Shown in pieces: positions 34,449 to 46,800 of a stretch of DNA of 64,000 nt. The notes below the pieces were generated by a model. That model ran no database searches. It saw only the letters and a list, made by a program, of their open reading frames with translations, and had not been told where the DNA came from. The stretch spans positions 150,590,344 through 150,654,343 of the forward strand of contig JAOWCC010000577.1 of NCBI GenBank assembly GCA_030867875.1, given 5' to 3'. How positions within the stretch are numbered: position 1 is the first letter of the stretch; every line of letters begins with the position of its first letter. Source of the stretch: Actinernus sp. WN-2022 (taxonomy: Eukaryota > Cnidaria > Anthozoa > Actiniaria > Actinernidae). The translations under genes and the position numbers were made by a program.

Positions 34449-36033
34449 AATAGAGTGTGTCCGTCGAGGAACTATCGGCTGATAGTTGCCAGCGGGAATT
34501 TGATGTTCTTTGTATGCTAGTTTTAAGAACATCAAATTTCCAAGGGAAACTATCAGCCGTTATAGTTCACCACAAAATGTTGGCGCGCGCTCATTGGCTA
34601 AAAGCGATCACGTGACGTGATAGTTGTCGTCCGCGGAGACAAACTATCAGGCGATAGTGCCCGCTGAGAGCTGAAGACAATTTTGTGATGAACAATAACG
34701 ACAAATAGACTGTGTTTGTCTCGGAACTATCGGCTGATAGTTTCCCTTGCAAATTTGATGTTCTTAAAACTAGCATATAAGCCCTCGAACTTCGTTCTCG
34801 GGCTTATATTTGTTTTAAGAACATCAAATTTCCGCGGGCAACTATCAGCCGATAGTTCTTCGACGGACACAGTCTATTTGTATAATAGTGCCCGCTGAGC
34901 ACGAAAGACAATTTTGTGTTGAACAATAACGCAAATAGACTGTGTCTGTCTCGGACCTATCGGCTGATAGTTTCCCTTGGAAATTTGATGTTCTTAAAAC
35001 TAGCATATAAGCCCTCGAACTGCGTTCTCGGGCTTATATTTGTTTTAAGAACATCAAATTTCCGCGGGCAACTATCAGCCGATAGTTCCTCGACGGACAC
35101 AGTCTATTTGTATAATAGTTCCGAGACAAACAGTCTATTTGTCGTTATTGCTCATCACAAAATTGTCTTCCGCTCTCAGCGGGCAGTATTATACAAATAG
35201 ACTGTGTCCGTCGAGGAACTATCGGCTGATAGTTGCCCGCGGAAATTTGATGTTCTTAAAACAAATATAAGCCCGAGAACGAAGTTCGAGGGCTTATATG
35301 CTAGTTTTAAGAACATCAAATTTCCAAGGGAAACTATCAGCCGATAGGTCCGAGACAGACACAGTCTATTTGCGTTATTGTTCAACACAAAATTGTCTTT
35401 CGTGCTCAGCGGGCACTATCGCCTGATAGTTTGCCTCCGCGGACGACAACTATCACGTCACGTGATCGCTTTTGACCAATGAGCGCGCGCCAAAATTTTG
35501 TGGTGAACTATAACGCCTGATAGTTTGCATCCGCGGACGACAACTATCACGTCACATGATCGCTTTTGGCCAATGAGCGCGCGCCAAAATTTTGTGGTGA
35601 ACTATAACGCCAACCTCGTTCCCAGGGGTCTTTATGCGCCTAATCAAAGACGCCATCTTTGATTAGGCGCGAAAAGACCCCTGGGAACGAGGTTGCTATA
35701 ACTATCACATCACGTGATCAATTTTGGCCAATGAGCGCGCGCCAAAATTGTGTGGTGAACTTTTACGCCTGATAGTTTGCCTCCGCGGACGACAACTATC
35801 ACGTCACGTGTGATCGCTTTTGGCCAATGAGCGCGCATGAACTATAAAGACAATAGAGTGAGTCTGCATGTATCGGGACATCGGCTGATAGTTTCCCTTA
35901 ATTGGAGATTTGATGTTCTTAAAACTACCATATAAGCCCGCAAACTGCGTTCTAGGGCTTATATTCGTTTTAAGAACATCAAATTTCCGTGAGCAACTAT
36001 CAACCGATAGTCCCTCGACAGACACACTCTATT
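34449..36033. repeat. 1.6 kb foldback cluster with repeated hairpin modules
   Basis: The ends are AATAGAGTGTGTCCGTCGAG and its reverse-complement counterpart finishing CTCGACAGACACACTCTATT. Inside, a module with ACTATCGGCTGATAGTT, TTTGATGTTCTTAAAACTAG and AAGCCCTCGAAC/GTTCGAGGGCTT recurs at least five times in both orientations, with a major axis near 35130. GATCACGTGACGTGATAGTT and GAGCGCGCGCCAAAATTT recur between modules. Apparent proteins here are translations of the repeat. Confidence 0.85.
35621..35695. repeat. perfect hairpin nested in the foldback cluster
   Basis: CAACCTCGTTCCCAGGGGTC and GCGCCTAATCAAAGA are mirrored almost perfectly on the right (GACCCCTGGGAACGAGGTTG). Because it interrupts the surrounding ACTATAACGC repeat, it is probably a separate short MITE inserted later. 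Confidence 0.8.
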
Positions 36034-37890
36034 GTTACAATATTTCACCGCCACAAAATAAAGTAGTTTATTATATGGCAAGAGCTACTTCCGGTAAAAG
36101 CGCGCGCTCCTGGCGCGTTCGGATGGGCTGTTTAGCGGTCGATATTTCCTCGTTATGCCCGGCAAACTTTGATAGCCCTAAAAAGACCTGAACTGTCATA
36201 ATTTTAGAGAAACACGGAAAGAAAGTCCAAAATGAGCGAGCAAGAATATTCCGAAAGAAAAAATTATTAAACAAAAACAACAGCGCCAACGGGCAACGGC
36301 CGGTCGAGGTTCCGAACAGCCAACAAGAAGTCGAGAGGTTAGTAAACAGGTACATGTCGTAAATGAACAGAAAAGTTCCATGAAGAAAATAGCCAGTTAC
36401 ATCAAAACCATCCGTTGGTACCTGGATCGGAGTCGATTTTCAGACGAACCTCCAGATGCATGCTGACTTCGACCACCTGTTATCCAAGTTCTTCATCGGA
36501 CAATTTCAAAGTTAACGGCGAAGTCTACTAGCATGGGACACCGGCTTTCTTGTTTTGCCGGAAATAGTATCCAAAGATTCCTCTCTGATGAAAATTCCCC
36601 AAGGCTATAGTCAATATCCTATGGAATATTAAAGGACTTTGAAAGGTCAAGTTCTTCAAAATCTGTAGCAGCGCCAACCCTTCATCAGAACGAAAGAGAA
36701 GGCGTGCATGATTTAGCCGTTTTTTCGGGTAGTACATCGACGTTATTCTTTATAGTGTTCCACTTAGGGGGAGGAAGTCCAGGCATTGACGTTCATATGT
36801 GGAGCATTACGACCAAAACAGTTCAGTGGGAACGAGATTGGAACAAAAATGTTGACGTTAAAGGGGGCACTAAATTAAAAGACGGCAAACTGGTCGTAGG
36901 TAGTCTAGGCACGATTAACATCGGCTCCGTGCCGAGATTTGGGGTACCGTACCGTCTTTTTTTGCGCGTGTACCTGTCGATGGTCGCTTACAGTCTCGGG
37001 GGTAGAAGCGGAATATTTTCACTCTAAAAATTCCGTATTCCTCTGCTCTCCTGAGGTAAATATTCCCATTCCCTACTATATTTTTTTTGGATATTCCTTA
37101 TTCTTTTTTATTTTCGAAAGTGTCATGCGCTTTATTGAAATATTCTGTATTCAGTATATTTTCAGGCAAATATTCAATATTCCTCAGTTTTCAACCACGA
37201 TATTCAATATTCAATATTCCGCTTCTACCCCCGATACAGTCTGTCGTAACTTTGTCGTTATCCAAAAAATCTGCTCAAAATTTTGCAGTTACTGAAATTA
37301 ATATGCTCGCTCCAGCCGCTTGGGTTGCCTGTGCTCCAGCCATGACATTATACTGTTTTTTGCCGAGTGAGTTTTCAAATTACCTGCAAGATTCCCATTA
37401 GCAGGAGCCTCCTGCCATTAGATAATTAGTTTTGGTTTTAAATTACCCGTCTTAAGAGCTCCAGTAAGGATACCACGTTTTTCAGCTATCTATTTCAAAA
37501 CAAACAAACAAAAATAATTTTATAACTGATATAGTGAATATCTTTTTAGAGTTTGATGTTTTGGCTTGTGTGTTTTGTAACCAATTATAAAGTTTCCCCC
37601 TAGTGAGAACTATATTAAGATAGGAATAAACAATGCTTTGTGTTTTGAACTGGTTTAGCATTCGTATTTATAAAAACAAAATCATTATATTGTGGGTCAC
37701 GGCCTAATTTACAAGTTTTGACCGGGCAGAATTTGAACAACATGACCGCGCCACCGGCGTTTCTATAGAAACGCTTCGTCTGAGACAAAAATCCCGTACA
37801 TAAATCGTCAAATCGATCGGTCCTTAAATTGAATCTCTGCATTTTGGTGAATAATTTGGAGTTTCTATGTCCTAAAGACGACGAAAAACT
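36034..37890. other. upstream region of the NME gene
   Basis: Holds a CpG-richer stretch at about 36090-36360 and a block of AATATTC words at 37030-37220 (an inverted, AATATTC-rich repeat). The NME promoter and 5' UTR should lie near the right end, but no core promoter element could be chosen with confidence. Confidence 0.4.
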
Positions 37891-40800
37891 ATGTCAAAGG
37901 GTAAAGCAAGGGATCTTCAGGTTAGTTTGTTTTACTGACATGTTTTATTTGCTAAAAAAAATGAGGGTTTGAAGTCTCTGAATTCAAAAATTGGCCGAGG
38001 ATGCATGAGCCGGGGAAGAAAGTTCATATTTCAACGAAAAGCGGGTGTTACCTCGCCTTTTTTTTAGAATGAGGACTTCAACTCTTTTTGACCCATATTT
38101 GTTAATTATGAAGGGCTTTCTACTGGAAAATATATAAATTCCGCGCTAAAGTACTGTGTAAATACATGACAATCTGTATGAGATCTTTATGGCGGCCAAG
38201 CGGCATCCTTCAATAATTAAAGTGTCAACTTCTTTTTATGTCTAAACTCAGATACCATTCGATAACTTTGCCTTACTTTTTAAGGGTGATTAGGAGATAG
38301 GTAAGCTTAGGTAGTAAAATTTTAGCATTCCATGTAAATTGAGTTCTATCAGGAGGTTCTATTTGGAGTTCTTATGTTTGACTTCTCACTGGAGCGAAGT
38401 GGGGGATCGAAAATCAAATTTATTTTCAAGTTTTCCACAAATAAAAAGTCATAACTTTAAAACACGCGCCTCAGCTTAGACTAATACATTCCTCTAGCAC
38501 CAGGGAGGTTCATAGTAACTGTGAATAATCCTTTTAGTTTAAGTTCTGTGAAGCGAAAAGCGATAAAATTGAATGGAGTACAGTCTCAGACCACAGCCAT
38601 TTAAAACTTATTAAACTTATCTCGCTAAACCTTCTCTCAATCGTAAAAAAAATCGATTTATTGTCATAGATGGACACGAATAAAATATTTATTTGCCTAG
38701 TCCTGGGGTTGCTAAATATTAACCAAACGGTGTGTGGAATACATTAACTAGTGATATCCTAGATACCACAGTCACTGTATACAGAAGTCAATCCAAGATG
38801 GCGTACATAAAGAAAAACCCTGATGCCCTGAGACCGCTACAGGCAAGAGAAGTTTTAAAGTTATACCTATTTTCTATTTATTTTAGGGTTTTTCTTCATA
38901 TTCTGCTGGTAACATCGTATGGATCTAACTTTTAAAACTTAAAAATAGATCCGAAGTGAAGCGAGTTGCACATTTGCAAGCGTCTTTATATATTTACAAA
39001 GGTCGTACTCGATTAGTGTAAGGAGTAATCGGGTCCCTTGGGTATAAAAATGCGATGAAATCTACATTCTTATTTAATTATAGGTCATGGAATTAATTTT
39101 GGCGAATTGTTTATGGATTTATGGCCTGGATTTAATATTCGTAATTCATGAAATAGTTATCAAGTGACAAGTCCGTTTTTGCCGCGTTCTTTTGCCGGTC
39201 AAGTAACTTAGTAAGCCTTCATGTGAATTCAGTGTGATTTAATCTACGAAAAGCAACATTATTAAATAATTTAAATCGCCCTTTCGTATTCAGAAGTAGG
39301 AAAACTAGCTCATATATAGAATAACTTGTGGTTCTGCATGTTGTTTGGCATAAAACATTAGACATTAGCAGCTAATATAACATAATTATTAGTCACAATA
39401 ACTGCTAAATACTTTTACAAATCCCTTCAAATATAGCATACATGTATATACATTTGTGTACCCCCCAAAATGTATTGATTTTAACAGTAGTATCTTGTAT
39501 TTATCTCTGTATATGCACTTAAGCCAGCTATACTATTATTGTTGAAGTTTACCACAATGTAATTATCATTCTCTTAAAGTGTGTGTGTATATATATATAT
39601 TAATATACATTATATATCTATATTAGCCCTACGCAAGGTTATTATTGATTTAAAATCTTTGAATTGAGAACATTAATGGTCAGGCACAAAAACAGAGTTC
39701 AGTTCTGCCAAACGTTCACCTCGTAATCACGTTTGCTCATTACAAACACCCAAGACCTGAAGATTTTAGCTCAAAACACAAACAAAACACTGTCAAATTC
39801 CCTGTTTGATTCCTGGTTTTACATCATTCTACCAGTACATATATATAGCCAACAGAATGGTAATGAAACCTGACCAACCTCCACTATAACTGATGTATGA
39901 GCTTTCAAGCCTGCATGTATACAATCGACCATTCCAAACATGCCTATACTTTACATACCATTTAGTGATTAGAGAGCTGAGAGTAGGTTCTGTCCACTAA
40001 AAGGCTCATGCTGGCTGGCAGCAGTACAGTGAGAGCCATTCTTTATAGAAACAAGATTAATGAGGACAAGAATATTCTTAAAATAGTCTGTAAGAAAATT
40101 CTGTTTCCAATTGCAAACATTAAGCATCGCAATCAGGAGAACTCAAGCAATTTAATGATATACGCATAACACTTGAAAAATTGTAATGAGTTTCAGTTCC
40201 TTGCGATACAATGACAGTTATATTTACAATACAAACTGGCTCTTGCTCGAAGGCATTCAGTTAGAAAACATCTTTGTGTTGTTGTCACTGCTGCAATGGA
40301 GATTCAGGCTGACTAGAAACACAGTCTGGCGATCAGTTTCAGTGACCGGATAAATGTCGAATTTACCATGTTTTGCCGTAAACTACATTTCTAGGTATGC
40401 AAGTTGTGCTTTCTCTATGAGAACCTACAATATGTACTCATCTATTCTCTCTCCAACTTTCAGGGAGACAAAATTACTTACAAATGCAAGAGTTCCGATC
40501 TAACTTGTAGTCAGAAATGTATTAAAGGGGACAAATGCAAGCAGGAATGAACAACCGAAACGTAATTTCACTGGCCGCCGGTCAGTAAAGCCCACAAGAG
40601 TAATAGTCCTTGTCTGGAACATTTACGAGCCCGAACACTCAAAAGCGGTGTTTGAAATCGTTTCAGGCCTCGTAAATGTTCCAGACAAGGACTATACTCT
40701 TGTGCATGGGCTTTACTGACACGTTCTCCGGTGTTCTTTCAGGTTCTTTCAGGTTCTTTCAGGTTCTTCAAAATCTTTCTGCGGCCAGATTTGTTTTCTT

Positions 40801-43800
40801 CATCCATTACGGCCAGTTGGCAGTTGAGCCGCCATTGGAGCTCGAAGTTCTTGTCGATGCCATCCCAAAATCTCATTACAACTACATATGAATACGAACA
40901 TTTCTGGTAAATAAAAAAGCTTGAACAACTAAATATGAAAGATAAAGGACTATATACTAAAATGAGAGATGGTTGCGATGTAGATGGATTGAATCAATGT
41001 TGTGAGCTCCTCGGGATATATTTGCTTTTCAAACTTGAAAACGCTGGCGAACGATTTCAAGTTTTGGGCGGCTTAGTAACCAGGCTTGTTATTCATGACA
41101 GAGCCCCTTTAAGGGGACCCAATACCATGTCTGACAGTTTGAGCTGCCTGCAATTAGAAATGAGGGAGATATGGGCATGTACTTAAAATCATGTGACCAA
41201 TGACGTCATTGTTAAGACATCACCACTAGATTACCTCATAGTTGCAACATCACCACTAAGTGATACATGGGGAACCCAATACCACATGCATGCCTGTCAA
41301 AGTATGAGCTGCCTGGCATTAAAATTGAGGACGATATGGGCATGTACTTAAAATCATGTGGGCAATGATGTCATTGTTAAGACATCACTACTAGATTACA
41401 TCATAGTTACAACATCACCACTATATAAAGTGATTCATGGGGACCCAGTACCATGTCTGTTAATGTTTGAGCCACCTGCCATTAATATTGGGCGAGTTAG
41501 GCATGAAAACGTATAAGGGTTTACTTCACTATTGGCAGGACCCAAATACATGTATGAGCATGCACACAAATCTACTACATGGTACAATATTATTTTGGTA
41601 GAACAAGTATACATGTATATTAGTACCCTAATGCTCACTTTATAATTACTAGCAAGAGGCTAGGGGACCCGACGATGAGGCCTCAATCAACATCAATTCT
41701 ATTAAAAGCAATTAATGTTCGACATCGATCTTCAATTATTAATTAAATGAAATATTGATTACTATTATCTTATCAATTGACATTTCAAGCATTCCATTCT
41801 GCTAACATCTTAGTGAGTGATCATGATTGAGTGATCGAGTGAGTGAGTAACAAAGAATGCACAATTTCCCCAACCATCCCGTAACTCGTTCCTGTGCACA
41901 CATCCACGAGTTAAAACGATAATTTTAAAAATTGCAAAAGTTTTGTCTTGTAAAACAATTTTATTTTTCTTCTCAGATTAGAGATAATGTATGTATAAAA
42001 CATTCAATGATAGCAAAATTTTAGAATACTAAAAAAATAACTTGTTTTAAAAATAAAATTAGTTTGGAGGGGCAATTTGTTGCCATGGCAACCAATATTG
42101 TCAATTTGATAAACAAACTTGTATCATCATTATAGTAGTTTTGATATGGTAAGCTGCTTTATAGTTATACCTCTTTCACACTGAGATGCAAAAGCCACAA
42201 GTTAAATCTTATAAATTATAACCCTTAATTTATTTTGAGCCTCCTTGATTAGGAGGCTAGTGTGTGCTTGAATACTGCATTTAAGACATCCCAAACAAGC
42301 AATTCAGTCTATAATATCTTAATATTAATTATTGTCATGTTTCATGTTACTCTTTAATTATCATATAACCCATACAGCCAGCATGCTCTTTTCTTGCAAA
42401 ACCATTTCCAAACGTCTGTCTGTGTTTGATGTGAGCGGGCTGGAAAAAGCTGTCAATAACAACAACAGCAACAACGACTTACTTTATTTAATACCTCTAA
42501 TTTTACAGTTTGTGAGAATAATAAATACAGTATTTAATTTTATTTAACAAACTTTTTGGTAAATGCTACCCACAATAACTATAACAGCTAATCTAAGCTG
42601 GGTGAGCATCAAGCAGAATCATGATAAATATGTTTAAAAATGTAAGTGCTCATTGATTATTTGTTTGTTGTTTTGACATTTGAAAGTGGTCATATAATAA
42701 AACACCTATTGACTGATCAAGTTAGGTTAGACTGGATGGGAAAAATATTTGTCTCAGTCAATTTGTGCTTGGTCAGTACGTACATCACAATTTCGAGCCA
42801 CTAATTAATTTACTCTCTGGCCCTCCCATTCAGTCAATAAGTACTGAAACATTATAATTATTTAAAACTCCTATTCTCCCAACAGGTAGAAATAAAGGGT
42901 CAAGGCCAGTGGGATGAACTGTTGACAAAGGAGGGACTGATAGGTACAATATATTAAGTGCTAGGATAATCCTGTAATTTAAGGACATGCAGGTCTAATT
43001 ATTCATTTGATAAATTATAAAAAACATAATTATTTTAGTGTCAAACCTCTTCATATTGACACCTCCATGTGTGGACACTTTGCCTATTTACATGTATATG
43101 TACTACAGAAATTTACCAGTAGATAATAGTGATTTTTTCTTGAAATAATAGACAGTTACATATATGTATCAGGGCTTTCAAAACATTACAGCCGGCGGCC
43201 ACCAGAACTATGGTGGTTGCTTCAATGTGCATCGCTGGTTATCTTCTCTTTATCAACAAACAATGAAAGTTTTGTCACAGACGCCTACTTTCCTATTATA
43301 TTTTGAAAGCCCTGTTCCCATATGTGTACACCTTGCCTACGAGAGAGTAGTATAAGCGGGATTAAAATGATACCACTTTTTCTTGCACAACAAAACTCAA
43401 AAAGTGAATTCAGAAATTCATTTTTGAGTTTTCTTGTGCAACAAAAAGTAGTATCATTTTAATCCCGCTTATACTACTAGGGGTAACTAAGGGTCATTCA
43501 AAGTGTCACTAGACATTCTTGTACGTAAAATCCAACTTGATAATCCTATTAGAGATATGATTACATATAGTTATATCGCCGCAACATCCTTACACATAAA
43601 ATCCAAACTCGAGTATCTGTTAAAGCTATCCTAACGTATAGTTATATCGAAGAGAAAATGGCGAGTTCAAAGCTTTTCAACGTAGGCGATGTGATCAAAG
43701 CATTAGAAAGGACCAAAGAAGATGGACAATCCCATGGATCCATCATATCGTTCGACTGGACCAAGCCTAGGAACGGACCTAACGGATGCAAGTATATTTC

Positions 43801-46800
43801 CGTATTCTTTGACATTGGCGATGGACCTCATCCTGCGGTCTTTCGGTTCGAAGGGGAAAAGCACGTGGGAAAGATAGCACCACACAACGAACAAGATGCA
43901 GGCAAGAAACGTGATCGTCATCCTTGCCTCCAATTCCAAAAGTGGAATGCCCTCGTACCTACTGAGGCAGATGGAATCACAATTAAGCAAAATGACAAGG
44001 GAGAATTGGACCTTCCTGCAGATGAAAAGTTGAGTCCTACGTTCAAGTTAGTAGAATACCTTGATGAGGCCTTTGAAAGTGAAATAAGAAAATTAATCGA
44101 AAACGAGAAGGTCTGTATGCGCAATCCACGGAAACGCAGTCCACACGACGCCATCATCGTCCCCAACACCAAGGTGGTTCCGATGATCCAAAAGTTCATT
44201 TCCACGAACTCCACTACCAATGCTGGATGTCAATTACCCAATCCCATGATGAGGATGCGAATGAAATGTGATTACAAGACTGGAACGCCTAATGGACAAT
44301 TCTTTGATAAAAGTAAATCGTACGCTGATGGGGACAACACTAAGTATGAACCTCTAGTCGATGAGAACTCTAGCGGTCTAGGCGTCGACAATGTGAGCAA
44401 ACTCATTCTACCAGGTTCCATTCATGATGGTATTTGTAACGCCTCAAGTATTTGTGCATCTAGTATGGGACTTTCCTACCCACTAGACATAGAGATCGGT
44501 ATAGTACAACAACCCTCAAAGAGGAATAGGTATGAGCAACAAGATGTTTATGCCGCCAATACTAAGCATAGTGCCACAGCTGCAGAAGATGAGTGAACGT
44601 AGGTAATGAAAAAAAAAAAAAAGAAGAATGAAGGAAGTCGTTGCGTGACTCTCTTCATTCTTCTTTTTTTTGGTCACTAGACATTCTTGTACATAAATCC
44701 AAACTTGAGTATCTGTTAAAGGAATGATTAGTATACTGTATATTGCCACCGAATGGTATTAGTATATATTCTTTATTCCACAATATTAGCATTCGTTGTA
44801 ATCTTAGTACGCATTAACACCATACAGATCAAACATGTCGAAGAAGGACTCGAACGTAGACACCGCAATAACTTGTGATTGGTTGATGAGAGGGAAGGAC
44901 ACGAAATGCCCAAAGAAGATTTCGAAGACAACGAAGTTCTGTTCCCAGCACAACTACCAAATCGCAAAAGGCTGTGCCCCATATGTACCATGCTCGAAGT
45001 GCGGTAAAGGATGTCGTACTGATTACGAGCTTTGCTCAGGATGCGACCGTCTTACCATCAAGGTGAAGTCTTCCGGTGTCTATATAAGACGCGCTAAGAA
45101 GTCCAGCAAGAAGCTAGAGGATCCAAGAAAGGAGGAGCCAAACATGGTGGAACCGGAGGTAGCATTGCCCGCTGAATCAAGAGTGCTGGAACCAGTGGAA
45201 GGTCTCGGAGAGTCTCTCAACCATGCGCTCAACGAGGTGTTGGCTGCCTTGAGGAACGAGAAGGACGCTTAGGAATAGCCACGAAAAAAGAAAAAAGGAA
45301 GAATGAAGAAGGTCGTTGCGTGGCCCTCTTCATTCTTCCTTTTTTTTCTATTGAACGTACGACATCTATAGTTGTACCATGGACGAGCTAATCAGATTGT
45401 TTGGTCCTGGAATTTGTAGAAGCCTGAATATCAAACCACAAGTGGAACATATTAACGCCAGTGAAACATGTCCTGATTGTCTCTGTCCCTTTGAAATACA
45501 AGGAACGGAATTCGTATGTCCCACCTGTGGTCTTGTTTCCGAGGTTGAACCATGTGAAGAAACTAAGATCGATATTATTACTACTCGACTGCGTATAGTA
45601 GGTCCGGACGGGTTTAAGTATCAAAGTGATCTAGACCGCGCAAAACCAAAGCAAAGCGATGATGACATAGAACTGAAACGACGAACGCTCCTACAAGAAC
45701 TACGAGCATACAACACTATTTACAAACAAAGTTATGACCTATCGTTCCCTATGAACGCGTTAGAAATCGTAGCCAACGCATTTACCCAAGTAATGAAAGT
45801 TTGTCTCAAGCGTAGTGATGCTAAGAAAAATATTTTAGCTGCTCTACTCTACCATGCATGCATACAATGTGGATTCGTACGATCTAAAGGTGAGGTCGCT
45901 CGCTTCATGCAACTAAGAAACGAAGGCATCCATAGTGGAGAGGTCTTCATACGTTCTCTGTGTGACGACGATAAGATTGATGTAGACTTGGATGCTGAGC
46001 GCATAGTTCCTCACATTGCAACGACTTTCCTACAACTAGATCTTGTAGGAGTACCTAGGGACGTTCAACAAATAGTCCACGAGGTCGTTACTACAGCAAT
46101 GGAAAACAATATAGGCCCAAAATCAATGCTTAAGACGAAAGTCGTTGGAGCAAGTTACGAGGTGCTACGTCGCTCCGGATCGTCTATGTCTTTTAAGGAT
46201 GTCGTTAAGCGATGTGACATATTTGGAAATGCGGTCAAGCGTTTTGTCAAGGAGTTGTCTTCTTACCATTCCCACTTCGAACCAATCTACGCTAGACATG
46301 GGCTAACTAGCAGTAGGACTTGGCAAAGTGAAAGTGAGAGCCATGTTCGTTTCTTTCATAGGAAACGTTGATTCTTACATTCCAAGTTTTTCTCGCATTT
46401 CCTTTTGCACTTCTTGCTTGAGTTCGGCTCGAACCCGATCCGTGCTTTTTTCACCTATGGAAGCCTTGCGACGAATTTCAGATCTCATGATCTCATACTT
46501 ATTCGCTTCGTTCAGGATGAGACTGTATTCGGAGTCGGATATGTTTTCATCACGTAGTGCCTTCGATACTAGATCGCGAATCGTATTGATTTTCGCTTTT
46601 GCTAACATAGTTGTCTTTTCATGCTTAGAAACCTTCATTCCTAACTTCTTAGCTCCAAGGGTTGTAGATGCTGAAATTAATCCACATAGTCCACCAATAA
46701 CTCCAAGTGGTAGACCAATCACTATTCCAACCCCAGTTAACGCTGCTCCCAATCCAGATCCAGATAAGATCACAGATAGACCTCCAGTTATCACTGCGAT

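Larger units (their letters stand above)
37921..42885 (+). other. NME intron 1
   Basis: Non-coding, between GTTAGT at 37921 and CCCAACAG before 42886. It contains the hairpin at 40576-40731 and the tandem repeat at 41113-41480. No other exon is supported. Confidence 0.8.
43346..43657 (+). repeat. Polinton left terminal inverted repeat
   Basis: About 312 bp, matching the reverse complement of 58923-59235 with only a handful of differences, mostly in the segment around 43600-43615. It includes a terminal 133-bp palindrome, a GTCACTAGACATTCTTGTAC module and two TATAGTTATAT boxes, the second 8 bp before the first gene's ATG. The repeat runs right up to, and includes, that ATG. Confidence 0.93.

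Noticed and set aside
34716..35388. Three near-identical small proteins (MLNNNANRLCLSRTYRL type) on both strands
   Set aside because: They are translations of the foldback module; their similarity comes from DNA repetition, and they appear in both orientations with no start or splice context.
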